From positions 19,684-83,683 of the forward strand of contig NZ_VENP01000007.1 of assembly GCF_006351005.1 (NCBI RefSeq): a DNA stretch of 64,000 nt, read 5' to 3'. Source of the DNA: Miniimonas arenae. Lineage in GTDB: Bacteria; Actinomycetota; Actinomycetes; Actinomycetales; Beutenbergiaceae. This document shows positions 37,802-47,138 of the stretch, piece by piece. Both the position numbers and the translations under genes were made by a program. The number at the start of each line of letters is the position of its first letter. Position 1 is the stretch's first letter. The notes below the pieces were generated by a model. That model was given only the letters and a program-made list of their open reading frames with translations, made no database searches and was not told the origin of the DNA.

Positions 37802-38737
37802 TCAGCCCTTGACGGCGCCGACCGTGAGGCCGGTGACGAAGTACTTCTGGACGAACGGGTACATGAGGACCACGGGCCCGGTCGCGATCACGGCGGTCGC
37901 CATCTTGAGCGTGTTCGACGGCAGCTGCGCCACGCTGACGTTCGCTCCGGCGACCGAGTTCTTCAGCGCGTTCGCCGTGTTGACCACGTTGTAGAGGTAG
38001 TACTGCAGCGGCTTGAACTCGACGGCGCTGCCGAGGTAGAGCGAGGAGAGGTACCACTCGTTCCAGTAGCCCAGTGCGAGGAAGAGCCCGACGGTGGCCA
38101 GCGCCGGCTTGAGCATCGGAAGGACGAGCTGGAGGAAGATGCGCAAGTCGCCCGCGCCGTCGATCTTCCCGGACTCCACGACCTCCCACGGGATCGAGCG
38201 GCAGAAGTTCTTCATGAGGATGATCAGCCACGGCGTCATGAGCAGCTGCAGGAACACCGCCAGGTACGAGCCCTTGAGGCCCAGCACCTGCGTCACCCAC
38301 AGGTAGGTGGGAGCGAGGCCCGCGGAGAACAGCGTCGTGAAGTAGATGAAGAACGAGAGATAGTTGCGGTAGGCGAAGTCGCGGCGCTGGAGCGCGAAGC
38401 CCGTCATCGCGATGACGAAGAGCCCGATGGCCGTCCCGAGCACGGTCATGACGATCGTCACGACGTAGGAGCCGGCGATCGCGCGTGGGAAGCGGAAGAT
38501 GAACTCGTACGCCTCGGTGGAGAACTCCCGCGGGAAGAGCCCGAAGCCGTCTCGCATGATCGAGGCCTCGCTCGAGAAGGAGGCCGAGATGATGAGGATG
38601 AACGGCAGCGCGCAGAAGATCGTGAAGAGTGTCACGACGACGTAGGAGACCCCGCGCAGCGCGTAGTCGCTCGCGCCGAGCTTGACCTTGGTGGTGCCCG
38701 CCTTCGTCGCCGGCAGGGCTGCAGCTGTGGTGGTCAT
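37802..38737 (-). CDS. Sugar ABC importer B permease 2 (LplC/YtcP type)
   Basis: 311 residues, six spans. The coupling loop is PWEVVESGKIDGAGDLRIF, and the C-terminus (QKYFVTGLTVGAVKG) is typical of the LplC branch. It lies 12 nt after the LplB-type permease. No ATPase gene is linked. Confidence 0.93.
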   Translation of the reverse strand: MTTTAAALPATKAGTTKVKLGASDYALRGVSYVVVTLFTIFCALPFILIISASFSSEASIMRDGFGLFPREFSTEAYEFIFRFPRAIAGSYVVTIVMTVLGTAIGLFVIAMTGFALQRRDFAYRNYLSFFIYFTTLFSAGLAPTYLWVTQVLGLKGSYLAVFLQLLMTPWLIILMKNFCRSIPWEVVESGKIDGAGDLRIFLQLVLPMLKPALATVGLFLALGYWNEWYLSSLYLGSAVEFKPLQYYLYNVVNTANALKNSVAGANVSVAQLPSNTLKMATAVIATGPVVLMYPFVQKYFVTGLTVGAVKG

Positions 38738-38749
38738 GGTGGCTCCCGG

Positions 38750-39715
38750 TCAGAACAGCGCGTAGTCGGGATTCATCCGTCGCACGATCCAGTTGCACAG
38801 CATCACCAGGGCGAAGCCGAACAGCGACTGGTACAGGCCGACGGCCGTGGACGAGGTGAAGTTGTTCTGGGAGACGATCATGCGGTAGACGGAGGTCTCG
38901 ATGATGTCGGTCGTCTCGAAGAGCACGGCGTTGTTGCCGATGAGGTTCCAGAACAGCCCGAAGTTTCCGCGCATGATCCCGCCGAGCGAGAAGAGCAGCA
39001 GGATGATGAAGGTCGGCTTCAGGCTCGGCAGGATGATGTAGCGGATCCGCTGCCACGCCGAGGCGCCGTCGATGGCCGCGGCCTCGAACATGGTCGAGTC
39101 GATGCCCATGATCGCCGCGAAGTACACGATCGATCCGTATCCCGTGCTCTGCCAGAGGAAGAACAGGATGATGATGAGCGGCCAGATCCCGGCGGCACTG
39201 TAGATCTTCACGGGGTCGCCGCCGAACTGCTCGATCAGCGCGTTGACGGCGCCGGTGTCGTAGTTCAGGAGGTTGAACGCGATCACGCCGATCAGGACCA
39301 CCGAGATGAAGTACGGCAGGAACATGATCGTCTGGCTGATCTTCTTGAAGTACTTCATGCGCATCTCGTTCAGCATGATCGCGAGCGCGATCTGCGAGAT
39401 GTTGCCGAGCACGATGAAGGCCAGGTTGTACAGGATCGTGTTGCGCGTGAGCAGCCACAGCTGGCCGGACTGGATGAGGAACTCGAAGTTCTTCATCCCG
39501 ACGAACGGGCTGCCGAAGATCCCGTCCCGGTAGTTGTAGTTCGTGAACGCGATCCAGCTGCCCGGCATCGGCCCGTAGGCGAACACGAGGAAGTAGATGA
39601 GCGCAGGCAGGCACATGACGATGAGGACGCGCGACTGCTTGAGCCGGCGCATCGTCGTCTGCTTCCGGGTCGGTGGCGGCTCGAGCTCCGTGAGCACGGC
39701 CGTAGCGGCCGTCAC
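38750..39715 (-). CDS. Sugar ABC importer B permease 1 (LplB/YteP type)
   Basis: 321 residues from a GTG at 39715. Six spans, coupling loop STMFEAAAIDGASAWQRI and the LplB-type C-terminus NWIVRRMNPDYALF are visible. It is first in the importer B operon, preceded by a promoter with palindromic elements. Confidence 0.92.
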   Translation of the reverse strand: MTAATAVLTELEPPPTRKQTTMRRLKQSRVLIVMCLPALIYFLVFAYGPMPGSWIAFTNYNYRDGIFGSPFVGMKNFEFLIQSGQLWLLTRNTILYNLAFIVLGNISQIALAIMLNEMRMKYFKKISQTIMFLPYFISVVLIGVIAFNLLNYDTGAVNALIEQFGGDPVKIYSAAGIWPLIIILFFLWQSTGYGSIVYFAAIMGIDSTMFEAAAIDGASAWQRIRYIILPSLKPTFIILLLFSLGGIMRGNFGLFWNLIGNNAVLFETTDIIETSVYRMIVSQNNFTSSTAVGLYQSLFGFALVMLCNWIVRRMNPDYALF

Positions 39716-39828
39716 GGTCGCCTCGGGCGTCGTCGTGTGGCACTCATCCCAGGTTCTCCGCCTCTCTGCGGTGGGTCCGACGTCGGCCCGGCGCCTCAGC
39801 GCACCGGCCCTCGGTCGTTGTCGTGGCC

Positions 39829-39890
39829 GTTACATTAACCCTTAGAACAACTCCTGACCAGTGGGTCGGGTCACTGTTTGATAACGATCA
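39829..39890 (-). promoter_or_regulatory. Importer B operon promoter and operators
   Basis: On the minus strand -35 TGGTCA (39855-39860), a 17-nt spacer and -10 TAATGT (39832-39837) are seen. The -10 lies within the palindrome GTTACATTAAC (39829-39839). A further site TGATAACGATCA (39879-39890) lies just upstream and runs into the stop codon of the GH43 gene. It differs by one base from a site upstream of importer D. Confidence 0.6.
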
Positions 39891-40928
39891 CATCGCCGGC
39901 ACGCGGCGTCCGACGACGCGCAGGCCCGTGGGCGTCGCGACGACGTCGTGCACCTCCGCTCGCACCCGCGGGGTGTTCATGCCGCGGTGCAGGACGAGCA
40001 CGAGCTCGCCGTCGTGCGTGGTCAGGAGCATCCCGTGACCCGCGTTCCCCGCCACGAGGACCTCGCCCTGCTGCCACGGCCCGAGGAGCGAGCCGGACGG
40101 TGAGATCGCCTGCGTCTCGACGTACTCGCCGGTCACGACGTCGCTCCCCGGCCGGTAGGACGCCCAGAGCATCGCGAGCGCACCACCCGGCAGCCGGTAC
40201 GGCTGCGGGCCGTCGGTGACGTAGGGCGCGAGGGCCTGCGTCGAAGGGGTGATCGCGGTGAACCACGGCGCCTCGGACGCCCGGAAGAGGTGCACCGGCG
40301 CTCCGGCGACGGCGAGCTCCTCCGTCAGCGGTACCGCCTCCATCGTCCCGTCGAGCACCTGCACCCACTCGTGCGCGTACACGAGCCACGGCGCGCCGTG
40401 CTCGTCCCGCACGAGCGTGCCGTCCAGCGCCATGAAGTCCCCCGGGGTGTGGGGCGCCGAGGGGTCCAGGAGCTCGAACGGCCCGCGGGGGTCGTCGGCG
40501 ACGGCGAGCACCGTGCCTCGGCGGATCGGCCGCAGCGTGTGCTCCCCCGCCGCACCGATCAGGTCCACGACCGTCCCGCGCTGACGCGTCGGGGGCAGCG
40601 GGTCCTGCGGCGCGTGCAGCGTCGTCGCGAGCACGAAGCGGTCGCCCCACGCGTGCACCTCGGGTGCCCACGGCGCCGCGTCCGGGCTCGCCCAGGCGCC
40701 GTCCGGCACCGTGAACACCACCTCCGGCGACCCCCACGTGCGCAGGTCGGGACTCCACCAGGCCAGCACGCCGGTGCCGACCGGTGCGGCGTAGTCGCTG
40801 CCGTCGGGGATGTGGTGCGCCCACCGCCGGGAGTCGAACGAGGTGTACAGGAGGTACCCGTCCTCGACGGCGAGGACGTACGGGTCGTGGCAGGGCACCT
40901 CGTCGAGGGCGTGGGGATGCGCGCGCAT
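39888..40928 (-). CDS. GH43-like glycosidase, cytoplasmic
   Basis: 346 residues with no signal peptide. GH43 propeller landmarks are CHDPYVLAVEDGYLLYTS (base Asp), APWAPEVHAWGDRFVLATT, DFMALDGTLV (second Asp) and PWLVYAHEW (candidate acid Glu). The family includes arabinofuranosidases, beta-xylosidases and galactosidases; substrate cannot be fixed. It lies directly upstream of importer B on the same strand, with the importer promoter starting at its stop codon, so it may be in the same transcript or regulon. It is divergent from the UroD-like gene across a 227-bp gap. Confidence 0.83.
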   Translation of the reverse strand: MRAHPHALDEVPCHDPYVLAVEDGYLLYTSFDSRRWAHHIPDGSDYAAPVGTGVLAWWSPDLRTWGSPEVVFTVPDGAWASPDAAPWAPEVHAWGDRFVLATTLHAPQDPLPPTRQRGTVVDLIGAAGEHTLRPIRRGTVLAVADDPRGPFELLDPSAPHTPGDFMALDGTLVRDEHGAPWLVYAHEWVQVLDGTMEAVPLTEELAVAGAPVHLFRASEAPWFTAITPSTQALAPYVTDGPQPYRLPGGALAMLWASYRPGSDVVTGEYVETQAISPSGSLLGPWQQGEVLVAGNAGHGMLLTTHDGELVLVLHRGMNTPRVRAEVHDVVATPTGLRVVGRRVPAM

Positions 40929-41155
40929 CGCGCCAGCGTAGGAGCGCGCACCGCGTCAGCCCGGCATGACGGCGCGCCATGGCCCCCTCCCGCGCCCGAA
41001 CGGGACTGAAGTCCCACGAAATCGTTCCGGCATCCGGGACGCCTGCCGCGTTGCCCTCGCGCGAGCGCGTCGGCCCCGACCGTGGGAGCACCCGCCCGAC
41101 CGAGCGGCCGTCGCACCGGCGACCGACTCGGCACCGCACCCCCGAGGAGCCCGCC

Positions 41156-42271
41156 ATGACCACTGACACGACCACGCTCGTCCCGCCGGCCGAGTCCACC
41201 ACTCCCACCCCCGCTCCCACCCCGACCCCGTCCCCGCAGCGCCGCCGGTTCGAGGCCACGCTCACGGGCGGCACGCCCGACCGCGTCCCCGTCACCGCGT
41301 GGCAGCACCACATCCCCGCGGAGTCCGACGTCGAGGCCCTCGCCGACCGGGTGGCCGCCGACACCGCGCGCTTCGGCTGGGACTGGATCAAGATCAACCC
41401 GCGCGCGACCTACCTGCCCGAGGCGTTCGGCAACACCTACGACCTCGCCCGCTACACCGGCGTCCTCCCGGCGCGCACCCGCACCCTCGTGCGCACCCCC
41501 GCCGACCTCGACCTCGTGACCGACGCCGCCGACGCAGCGGTGCTCGCCGACCACGTGCGCCTCGTCGCGCTGCTGCGCGAACGCGTCGGCGACCTCCCGC
41601 TCCTGCCCACCGTGTTCTCGCCGCTGTCGGTGCTGCTCGAGCTGACCGGCACGCCGTCGTACGTCTCGGCGCTCCAGCCGGGCGACGCCCGGCCCACCGA
41701 GGTGCTCGCCGGCCTCCTCGCCGAGCGCCCGACGGCGGTCCACGCCGCCCTGCGCGCGATCACCGACACCCTGGTCACCTATCTCGGGCGCACGCGCGAG
41801 GCCGGCGCGGACGGGGTGTTCTTCGCCGTGACGGGGACGGCCCACCGCGACGTCGCGTCGCCGCAGCAGTTCTCCGAGCTGTCCACGCCGTACGACGACG
41901 AGGTGCTCGCCTCGGTCCAGGGCTGGCGCGTGGTGCACACGTGCGGCCCGTGGGCGCACCCGGAGTGGCTGGACCGTCCCGGCGTGCACGCCGTGCACTG
42001 GGACCAGACGGCGCCGGGCAACCCGACGCTCGCCGAGGCCGGCCGCACGCTGCGCGCGACCGGCGTCGGCGGCGTCGCGCACCTCGCGGCGGGCGACGGC
42101 GAGGTCGCCACCGTCCGCGACCAGGCCCGCGCCGCGCTCGAGGGTGCGGGGCGCGCGTTCCTGCTCGCGCCGTCGTGCTCCGTCCCGCCGAGCGTGCCGG
42201 ACGCCGTCTACGCGGCGCTGCGCGACGCCGTCGGGCACGAGGAGGGCGCCGAAGCCGCCGAGACGCGCTGA
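41156..42271 (+). CDS. UroD/methyltransferase-fold protein of unknown role
   Basis: 371 residues from the ATG at 41156 preceded by GAGGAG. After a Pro/Thr-rich N-terminus the chain follows the uroporphyrinogen-decarboxylase-like barrel: RRRFEATLTGGTPDRVPVTA, GADGVFFAVTG and VHTCGPWAHPEW. The classical heme-pathway UroD signatures are missing, so it should not be called HemE; the fold also covers corrinoid methyltransferases. Its place between two glycosidase genes is odd. It may process or sense a sugar derivative, but there is no direct evidence. Confidence 0.78.
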   Translation: MTTDTTTLVPPAESTTPTPAPTPTPSPQRRRFEATLTGGTPDRVPVTAWQHHIPAESDVEALADRVAADTARFGWDWIKINPRATYLPEAFGNTYDLARYTGVLPARTRTLVRTPADLDLVTDAADAAVLADHVRLVALLRERVGDLPLLPTVFSPLSVLLELTGTPSYVSALQPGDARPTEVLAGLLAERPTAVHAALRAITDTLVTYLGRTREAGADGVFFAVTGTAHRDVASPQQFSELSTPYDDEVLASVQGWRVVHTCGPWAHPEWLDRPGVHAVHWDQTAPGNPTLAEAGRTLRATGVGGVAHLAAGDGEVATVRDQARAALEGAGRAFLLAPSCSVPPSVPDAVYAALRDAVGHEEGAEAAETR

Positions 42272-42287
42272 GGCGCGCCGCCGAACC

Positions 42288-42335
42288 GCGCGACCCCGCG
42301 CCGCCGCTCCCACGAGCGTCGGCGCGGGGTCGCGC
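42288..42335. terminator. Long hairpin between convergent genes
   Basis: A perfect 16-bp stem (42288-42303 with 42320-42335) is capped by an inner CGCTC/GAGCG stem with loop CCAC. It separates the UroD-like gene from GH36. Confidence 0.8.
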
Positions 42336-42353
42336 CCGGCCCGACCTCCGCCG

Positions 42354-44612
42354 TCAGTCGACGGCCTCCGCGCTGTAGAGCAGCACGTGGTCGGGATTGA
42401 CGCGTGCGTCGACGAGTCCCGTGTGCACGAGCACCGAGCCCGGCAGCTCGACCCCGAGGTGCTCCCCCACCTGCCGCAGCCGGGGCGCGTGCCCCTCGTG
42501 CAGGTCGGCGAGGTAGGCGGAGTGGTCGCGCTCGACACCCCACCACTGCGGCGGGAGCAGGCCCGACGGCGCGCTCCCCACCAGGACGGGCGCCACCCGG
42601 TAGCGCCGGTCCGGGTCGAGCCCCGGGAACCGGAGCCGGCCCAGCAGCGCCGTCTCGTGCGTCGCGACCGAGGCGAAGGAGTAGATCGCTCGGGAGCGGT
42701 CCGGGCTCACGACGCCCGACGCCGTGAGCGAGGCGTTCGGGAAGTCGACGCGGACGAGGTCGCCGCGCAGCAGGAGGCCGCGCTCACGCTTGTAGAACGC
42801 GATCCACTCGGCGAGCTCGGCGCGCTCGCGCTCGCTCGCCCGGCGCAGGTCCCACTCGATGCCGAGGTGGCCGAACAGGGCGGTCGCGGCGCGGAAGTCG
42901 AGGTCGTGGGACCGGCCCGTGGTGTGCGAGACGCCCGAGGCGATGTGCGAGCCGAGCAGCTCCGGCGGGAGCAGCTGACCGCTCCAGCGCAGCATCTGCT
43001 GCCGCTCGAGCGGGTCGATGCAGTCCGACACCCACACGCGGTCGGTCCGCTCGAGGATGCCGAGGTCCACGCGCGCACCACCCGAGGCGCACGCCTCGAT
43101 CTCCAGCCCCGGGTGGGCGGCCCGGATCTCGTCCATCAGCCGGTAGACCGCGAGGGTCTGCGCGTGCACGCCCGGCCGGCCCGCGGGTCCGCTGCCGGCG
43201 TCGACGAGGTCGCGGTTGTGGTCCCACTTGATGTAGTCGATCCGGTACTCCGCGAGCATCGCCACGATCGCGTCGCGGATGTAGGCGTAGGCGTCGGGGT
43301 TGCCGAGGTCGAGCACCTGCTGGTGGCGCGAGGGCACCGGCATCCGGCCGCCGGTCGCGAGCACCCAGTCCGGGTGCGCGCGGGCGACGTCGGAGTCGAG
43401 GTTCACCATCTCGGGCTCGAACCACAGGCCGAACTGCATGCCGAGGTCCTTCACCCGGTCGACGAGCGGGTGCAGCCCGTCCGGCCACACGTCGGCCGAC
43501 ACGGTCCAGTCGCCGAGGCCGGAGTAGTCGTCGCGCCGGGAGCCGAACCAGCCGTCGTCGAGCACGAACCGCTCGACGCCGAGCGACGCCGCGATCTCGG
43601 CGAGCTCGAGCAGCGGCGGCAGGCGGTGGTCGAAGTAGACCGCCTCCCACACGTTGATCGTGACCGGTCGCTCGACGTCGGGGTGCTGCGGGCGCGACCG
43701 GAGGTAGCGGTGGAAGCGGTGCGCCACGCCGTCGAGCCCCTCGCCGTAGGAGCCGTAGAGCCACGGCGAGGAGTAGTGCTCGCCCGGGGCGAGGACGACC
43801 TCGCCGGGGAGCAGGAGCTCGCCGCCGCCCAGCACCTGCTCGCCGGTGGACAGCCGCTCCGCGAGGTGGGTGTGGTTGCCGCTCCAGGCGATGTGCACGC
43901 CCCAGACCTCCCCGGAGCCGAACGAGAACGACGGCGTGCCGGCGTGCAGCACGGTGGCCGCGTCCGCGCCGGTGCGGCCGCGGCGACCCTCGCGCAGGTG
44001 CGTGCCGACCGTGAGGGCGCGCCGCTGCGGCGAGCGCTCGCGACCCCACTGACCCGCGAGGTCGAGCAGCTCGCGCGCGACCGGCGGCACCGGGTAGGCC
44101 AGCACGAGGTCGTCGAGCTGGTACGCGTCGGCACCGGTGTTGCGCAGCAGCGCGCGGGTACGCAGCAGACCGCCCGGCGTCAGGCCGATCCGCAGCTCGA
44201 GCGCGAGACCCGCGACGTCGTCGACGGCGAGCACGGTCGCCTCCGCGGTCCCGCGCTCCAGGAGCACGGGAGTCTCGCCGTTGGCGTCCTGGTCCACGCC
44301 GTCGATCACCAGCGCGGTGGTGGTGAACGCGGGTGACCAGTCCCGGCCGCCGCGCGAGCCGCTGATCCCGGGGCGGCCGAGCCAGCCGGTGCGCGCCTCG
44401 GGCAGCAGCGCGACGCGCACCGGCTCGTCGACGATGTTCGGCGCGATGACGTGCACCCCGGTGAGGGCGAGGGTCTGCGCGTCGGCCACCGTCAGCGCAC
44501 CCAGGTCGGCGCCCCAGTGCAGCACCGCGGGCAGGCGACCCTCGGCGAGGTCGATCACGACGCCGACACCCTCGGCGTGCAGGTGGAGATAGGCGTTGAC
44601 GGGCTTGCTCAT
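42354..44612 (-). CDS. GH36 alpha-galactosidase
   Basis: 752 residues from the ATG at 44612 (AAGGACC upstream); a much longer open frame upstream is rejected because it crosses lacI in another frame. There is no signal peptide. An N-terminal beta-supersandwich is followed by the barrel with VLDDGWFGSRRDDYSGLGDW, FGLWFEPEMVNLDSD, the nucleophile Asp in DYIKWDHNRD and the acid/base Asp in VWVSDCIDPLERQ. It removes alpha-galactose from raffinose-type or galactan oligosaccharides. It is downstream of lacI and opposite importer C, which probably brings in its substrate. Confidence 0.94.
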   Translation of the reverse strand: MSKPVNAYLHLHAEGVGVVIDLAEGRLPAVLHWGADLGALTVADAQTLALTGVHVIAPNIVDEPVRVALLPEARTGWLGRPGISGSRGGRDWSPAFTTTALVIDGVDQDANGETPVLLERGTAEATVLAVDDVAGLALELRIGLTPGGLLRTRALLRNTGADAYQLDDLVLAYPVPPVARELLDLAGQWGRERSPQRRALTVGTHLREGRRGRTGADAATVLHAGTPSFSFGSGEVWGVHIAWSGNHTHLAERLSTGEQVLGGGELLLPGEVVLAPGEHYSSPWLYGSYGEGLDGVAHRFHRYLRSRPQHPDVERPVTINVWEAVYFDHRLPPLLELAEIAASLGVERFVLDDGWFGSRRDDYSGLGDWTVSADVWPDGLHPLVDRVKDLGMQFGLWFEPEMVNLDSDVARAHPDWVLATGGRMPVPSRHQQVLDLGNPDAYAYIRDAIVAMLAEYRIDYIKWDHNRDLVDAGSGPAGRPGVHAQTLAVYRLMDEIRAAHPGLEIEACASGGARVDLGILERTDRVWVSDCIDPLERQQMLRWSGQLLPPELLGSHIASGVSHTTGRSHDLDFRAATALFGHLGIEWDLRRASERERAELAEWIAFYKRERGLLLRGDLVRVDFPNASLTASGVVSPDRSRAIYSFASVATHETALLGRLRFPGLDPDRRYRVAPVLVGSAPSGLLPPQWWGVERDHSAYLADLHEGHAPRLRQVGEHLGVELPGSVLVHTGLVDARVNPDHVLLYSAEAVD

Positions 44613-44684
44613 CGGTGAGGTCCTTCGGCTCGGCTGGGCATGGTCGGGGCACCGCGCGTCCAGGCGTGCCGGACGGCGGCGGTC

Positions 44685-44724
44685 GGGTGCTGGGGGCTGG
44701 GTGGTGGGTGCTGGGTGCTGGGGC
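44685..44724. repeat. GGGTGCT heptamer repeats in the GH36 leader
   Basis: GGGTGCT occurs at 44685-44691, 44706-44712 and 44713-44719 in a G/T-rich run within the 179-nt gap between lacI and GH36. The transcript is correspondingly C/A-rich. Confidence 0.65.
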
Positions 44725-44791
44725 GTGCGATCAGGGCTGGTGGGGACGGGCGCAGCGCGCGGGCTCGGTCGGGGCGGGAAGGTCGTGACGC

Positions 44792-45952
44792 TCAGGTCGC
44801 CACGGCCGCCGACGCCGATCCGCCGTCGCCCGCGTCCTCGCCGTCGGGCAGCTGCAGCTCCGCGGCCACACCCGGATCGGGCTCGGCCACCCCGCAGCCG
44901 CAGGATCGTCGCCGGACGAGGTCGGTCGGGAGGCTGACGTGGGTGCCGGCCTCGGTGTCGGGCGTACCGAGCAGCTCCAGCGCCGTGGCCGCGAGATCGG
45001 GGATGCGCTGACGCGCGGCGGTCAGCGGCGGCCAGCAGAACCGGGACTCCTCGGTGCCGTCGAAGGAGACGACCGCGACGTCGTCGGGCACGCGGACGCC
45101 CCGCTGCTGCAGCGCGAGGAGCGCGCCGACGCCCTGGATGTCGTTGCTGGCGAAGATCGCGTCGACGTCGGCGCTCTCGAGCAGCGCCTGCGCCCCGGCG
45201 AAGCCACCCTCGCGCGTGAACGGGACGCGCACGATCGGCCCGTCCGGCAGGCCGGCGGAGCGCAGCGCGAGGCGCCAGCCGTGCTCGCGGGGGTCGGGAT
45301 CGCCGAACCCGCGGTGCCCGATCACGAGACCGATCCGGGTGCGCCCGTGCTCGACGAGGTGCCGCACGAGCATCTCGGCCGCGCCACCCGCGTCCGACCC
45401 GACGGTGCGGCGCCCCACCACGGGGCCCGGGCAGTCGATGAGCACGGTCGGGATGCCGGCGAGCCGGAGGCTGCGGCTGCGGTCCACGCGGGCGAACGCG
45501 GAGGTGAACAGGAGCCCGTCCACCTGCTGCGCGACGAGGTTGTCCACGATGTCCGCCTCGCGCGCGGCGTCCTCGCGCGAGTCCGCGATGAGGAGCTGCT
45601 TGCCCTGTCGCTCGGCGGCCTTGACCAGCTCGAACGTGTACTGGCCGAAGAAGGGGTTCTGGCTGTCGGCGACGACGAGCCCCAGCGTCTGCGTGCTCCC
45701 CCGGCGCAGGTTGCGTGCGCTCGCGTTCGGCACGTAGCCCAGCTGGTCCATGGCCTGCAGCACCCGGGCGCGCGTCTCGGCCGCGACGGGCCGCGGTCCG
45801 TCGTTCACCACGTAGCTCACGACGGCGGAGCTCACCCCGGCGAGGCGGGCCACGTCGGCGCGGGTCGCCAGGGCGCGCGGCGCCGGTTCGGGATCGGAGC
45901 GGCGCGAGCGCCGCGTGCTCGGCTCGCCGGAGCCGGGGACGCCACCGGACAT
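44792..45952 (-). CDS. LacI-family regulator of GH36 and importer C
   Basis: 386 residues with AAGGAGGG before the ATG. An Arg-rich N-terminal extension precedes the helix-turn-helix ADVARLAGVSSAVVSYVVND, hinge NASARNLRRGSTQTLGLVV and the sensor domain. The C-terminal tail has CGCGVAEPD. It is divergent from importer C, with three matching palindromes in the intergenic region, so it very likely represses both directions until an alpha-galactoside inducer appears (inducer inferred). Confidence 0.93.
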   Translation of the reverse strand: MSGGVPGSGEPSTRRSRRSDPEPAPRALATRADVARLAGVSSAVVSYVVNDGPRPVAAETRARVLQAMDQLGYVPNASARNLRRGSTQTLGLVVADSQNPFFGQYTFELVKAAERQGKQLLIADSREDAAREADIVDNLVAQQVDGLLFTSAFARVDRSRSLRLAGIPTVLIDCPGPVVGRRTVGSDAGGAAEMLVRHLVEHGRTRIGLVIGHRGFGDPDPREHGWRLALRSAGLPDGPIVRVPFTREGGFAGAQALLESADVDAIFASNDIQGVGALLALQQRGVRVPDDVAVVSFDGTEESRFCWPPLTAARQRIPDLAATALELLGTPDTEAGTHVSLPTDLVRRRSCGCGVAEPDPGVAAELQLPDGEDAGDGGSASAAVAT

Positions 45953-45982
45953 CGTGCCCTCCTTCGTTGCTGGCGCTTGCCA

Positions 45983-46125
45983 ATCTACAGCAGTAGATCA
46001 CGACGGCAATCTACACCTGTAGACCTGCGGCGTACAGGGCGGGTCGCCAACCGGCATCGCCGCTCTACCGCGGTTCTCCGCTCCGAACTTCCCTCTTGCG
46101 CGCTTCGGATCTACACGTGTAGCGT
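45983..46125. promoter_or_regulatory. Three LacI operators and importer C promoter
   Basis: Palindromes ATCTACAGCAGTAGAT (45983-45998), ATCTACACCTGTAGAC (46009-46024) and CTACACGTGTAG (46111-46122) share the plan CTACA-NN-TGTAG; the first has the slightly altered arms CTAC and GTAG. On the plus strand -35 TTGCGC (46096-46101), an 18-nt spacer and -10 TAGCGT (46120-46125) are seen, so the third operator covers the -10. The abfA operator has the same CTACA/TGTAG arms with a similar centre. Confidence 0.8.
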
Positions 46126-46182
46126 CCCACCCGTTCGACAGGCCCACGACTCCCGTGGGCATCCCAACGAAGGGAACTTGAG

Positions 46183-47127
46183 GTGAGTGCGAGCACAGTC
46201 GCAGACGCGGACGTGAGCACACGCGGCAGAGCCCGAAGGTCGCTCCGCCTGCCGACCGGCCGGCGAGCCGAGCTCGCCACGGCGCTGGTCTTCATCCTCC
46301 CGGCACTGATCGGGTTCACGACCTTCTACCTGGTGCCCACCCTGCGCGGCATCTACTACAGCCTGACCGAGTACAACCTGCTGGGCTCGCCCACCTGGGT
46401 CGGGATGGACAACTACGTCAAGCTCGTCCACGACCCGCTGTTCTGGAACGCGCTGAAGGTGACGATCTGGTACGTCGTCCTCAACATCACCTTCCAGACG
46501 ACGATCGCGGTCCTCCTCGCGGTCCTCATGCAGCGGCTGACGAGGTCCACGGCCCTGCGCGGCGCGCTGCTCATCCCCTGGCTGATCTCCAACGTCATCG
46601 CCGCGATGCTGTGGTTCTGGCTGCTGGACTACCAGATCGGCCTGGTGAACCAGTTCCTGGACTGGGTCGGCATCCACCGGATCGCCTTCTTCGGCGACGA
46701 GGTGTGGGCGATCCCGACGATCGCCTTCGTCAACGTCTGGCGGCACATGGGCTACACCGCGCTGCTGGTGTTCGCCGGCCTGCAGACGATCCCGAACTAC
46801 GTCTACGAGGCGGCGTCCCTGGACGGCGCGTCCGAGGTGACCGCGTTCCGCCGCATCACGCTCCCGCTGCTGCGCCCGGTCCTCGCGATGGTCCTCGTCA
46901 TCACCGTGACGGGCTCGTTCCAGGTGTTCGACACGGTGGCGGTCACGACGCGAGGCGGCCCCGTCAACGTCACCCGCGTCATCCAGTACTACATCTACCA
47001 GAAGGCCTTCGGGGAGGGGCAGTTCGGCTACGGCAGCGCGATCGCCGTCGTCCTGTTCATCATCCTCGCGATCCTCGCCACGCTGCAGCTGAGGCTGCTC
47101 CGCGCCGGCGACTCGGACCTGGCCTAG
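46183..47127 (+). CDS. Sugar ABC importer C permease 1 (CUT1, MalF type)
   Basis: 314 residues from a GTG at 46183. Six spans follow an N-terminal tail; the coupling loop is YVYEAASLDGASEVTAFRRI, with VTTRGGPVNVTRVIQYYIY near the end, typical of CUT1 permeases. It lies first in the plus-strand operon controlled by the CTACA/TGTAG operators. Confidence 0.93.
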   Translation: MSASTVADADVSTRGRARRSLRLPTGRRAELATALVFILPALIGFTTFYLVPTLRGIYYSLTEYNLLGSPTWVGMDNYVKLVHDPLFWNALKVTIWYVVLNITFQTTIAVLLAVLMQRLTRSTALRGALLIPWLISNVIAAMLWFWLLDYQIGLVNQFLDWVGIHRIAFFGDEVWAIPTIAFVNVWRHMGYTALLVFAGLQTIPNYVYEAASLDGASEVTAFRRITLPLLRPVLAMVLVITVTGSFQVFDTVAVTTRGGPVNVTRVIQYYIYQKAFGEGQFGYGSAIAVVLFIILAILATLQLRLLRAGDSDLA

Positions 47128-47138
47128 GAGCGCCCGCC

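Noticed and set aside
41156..42271. Calling the UroD-like gene hemE
   Set aside because: The N-terminal and active-site signatures of true uroporphyrinogen decarboxylase are absent and no heme genes are near.
44613..46001. Extension of GH36 to a 1215-residue protein
   Set aside because: The added part is the wrong frame of lacI. The ATG at 44612 has a ribosome-binding site and matches where GH36 proteins begin.
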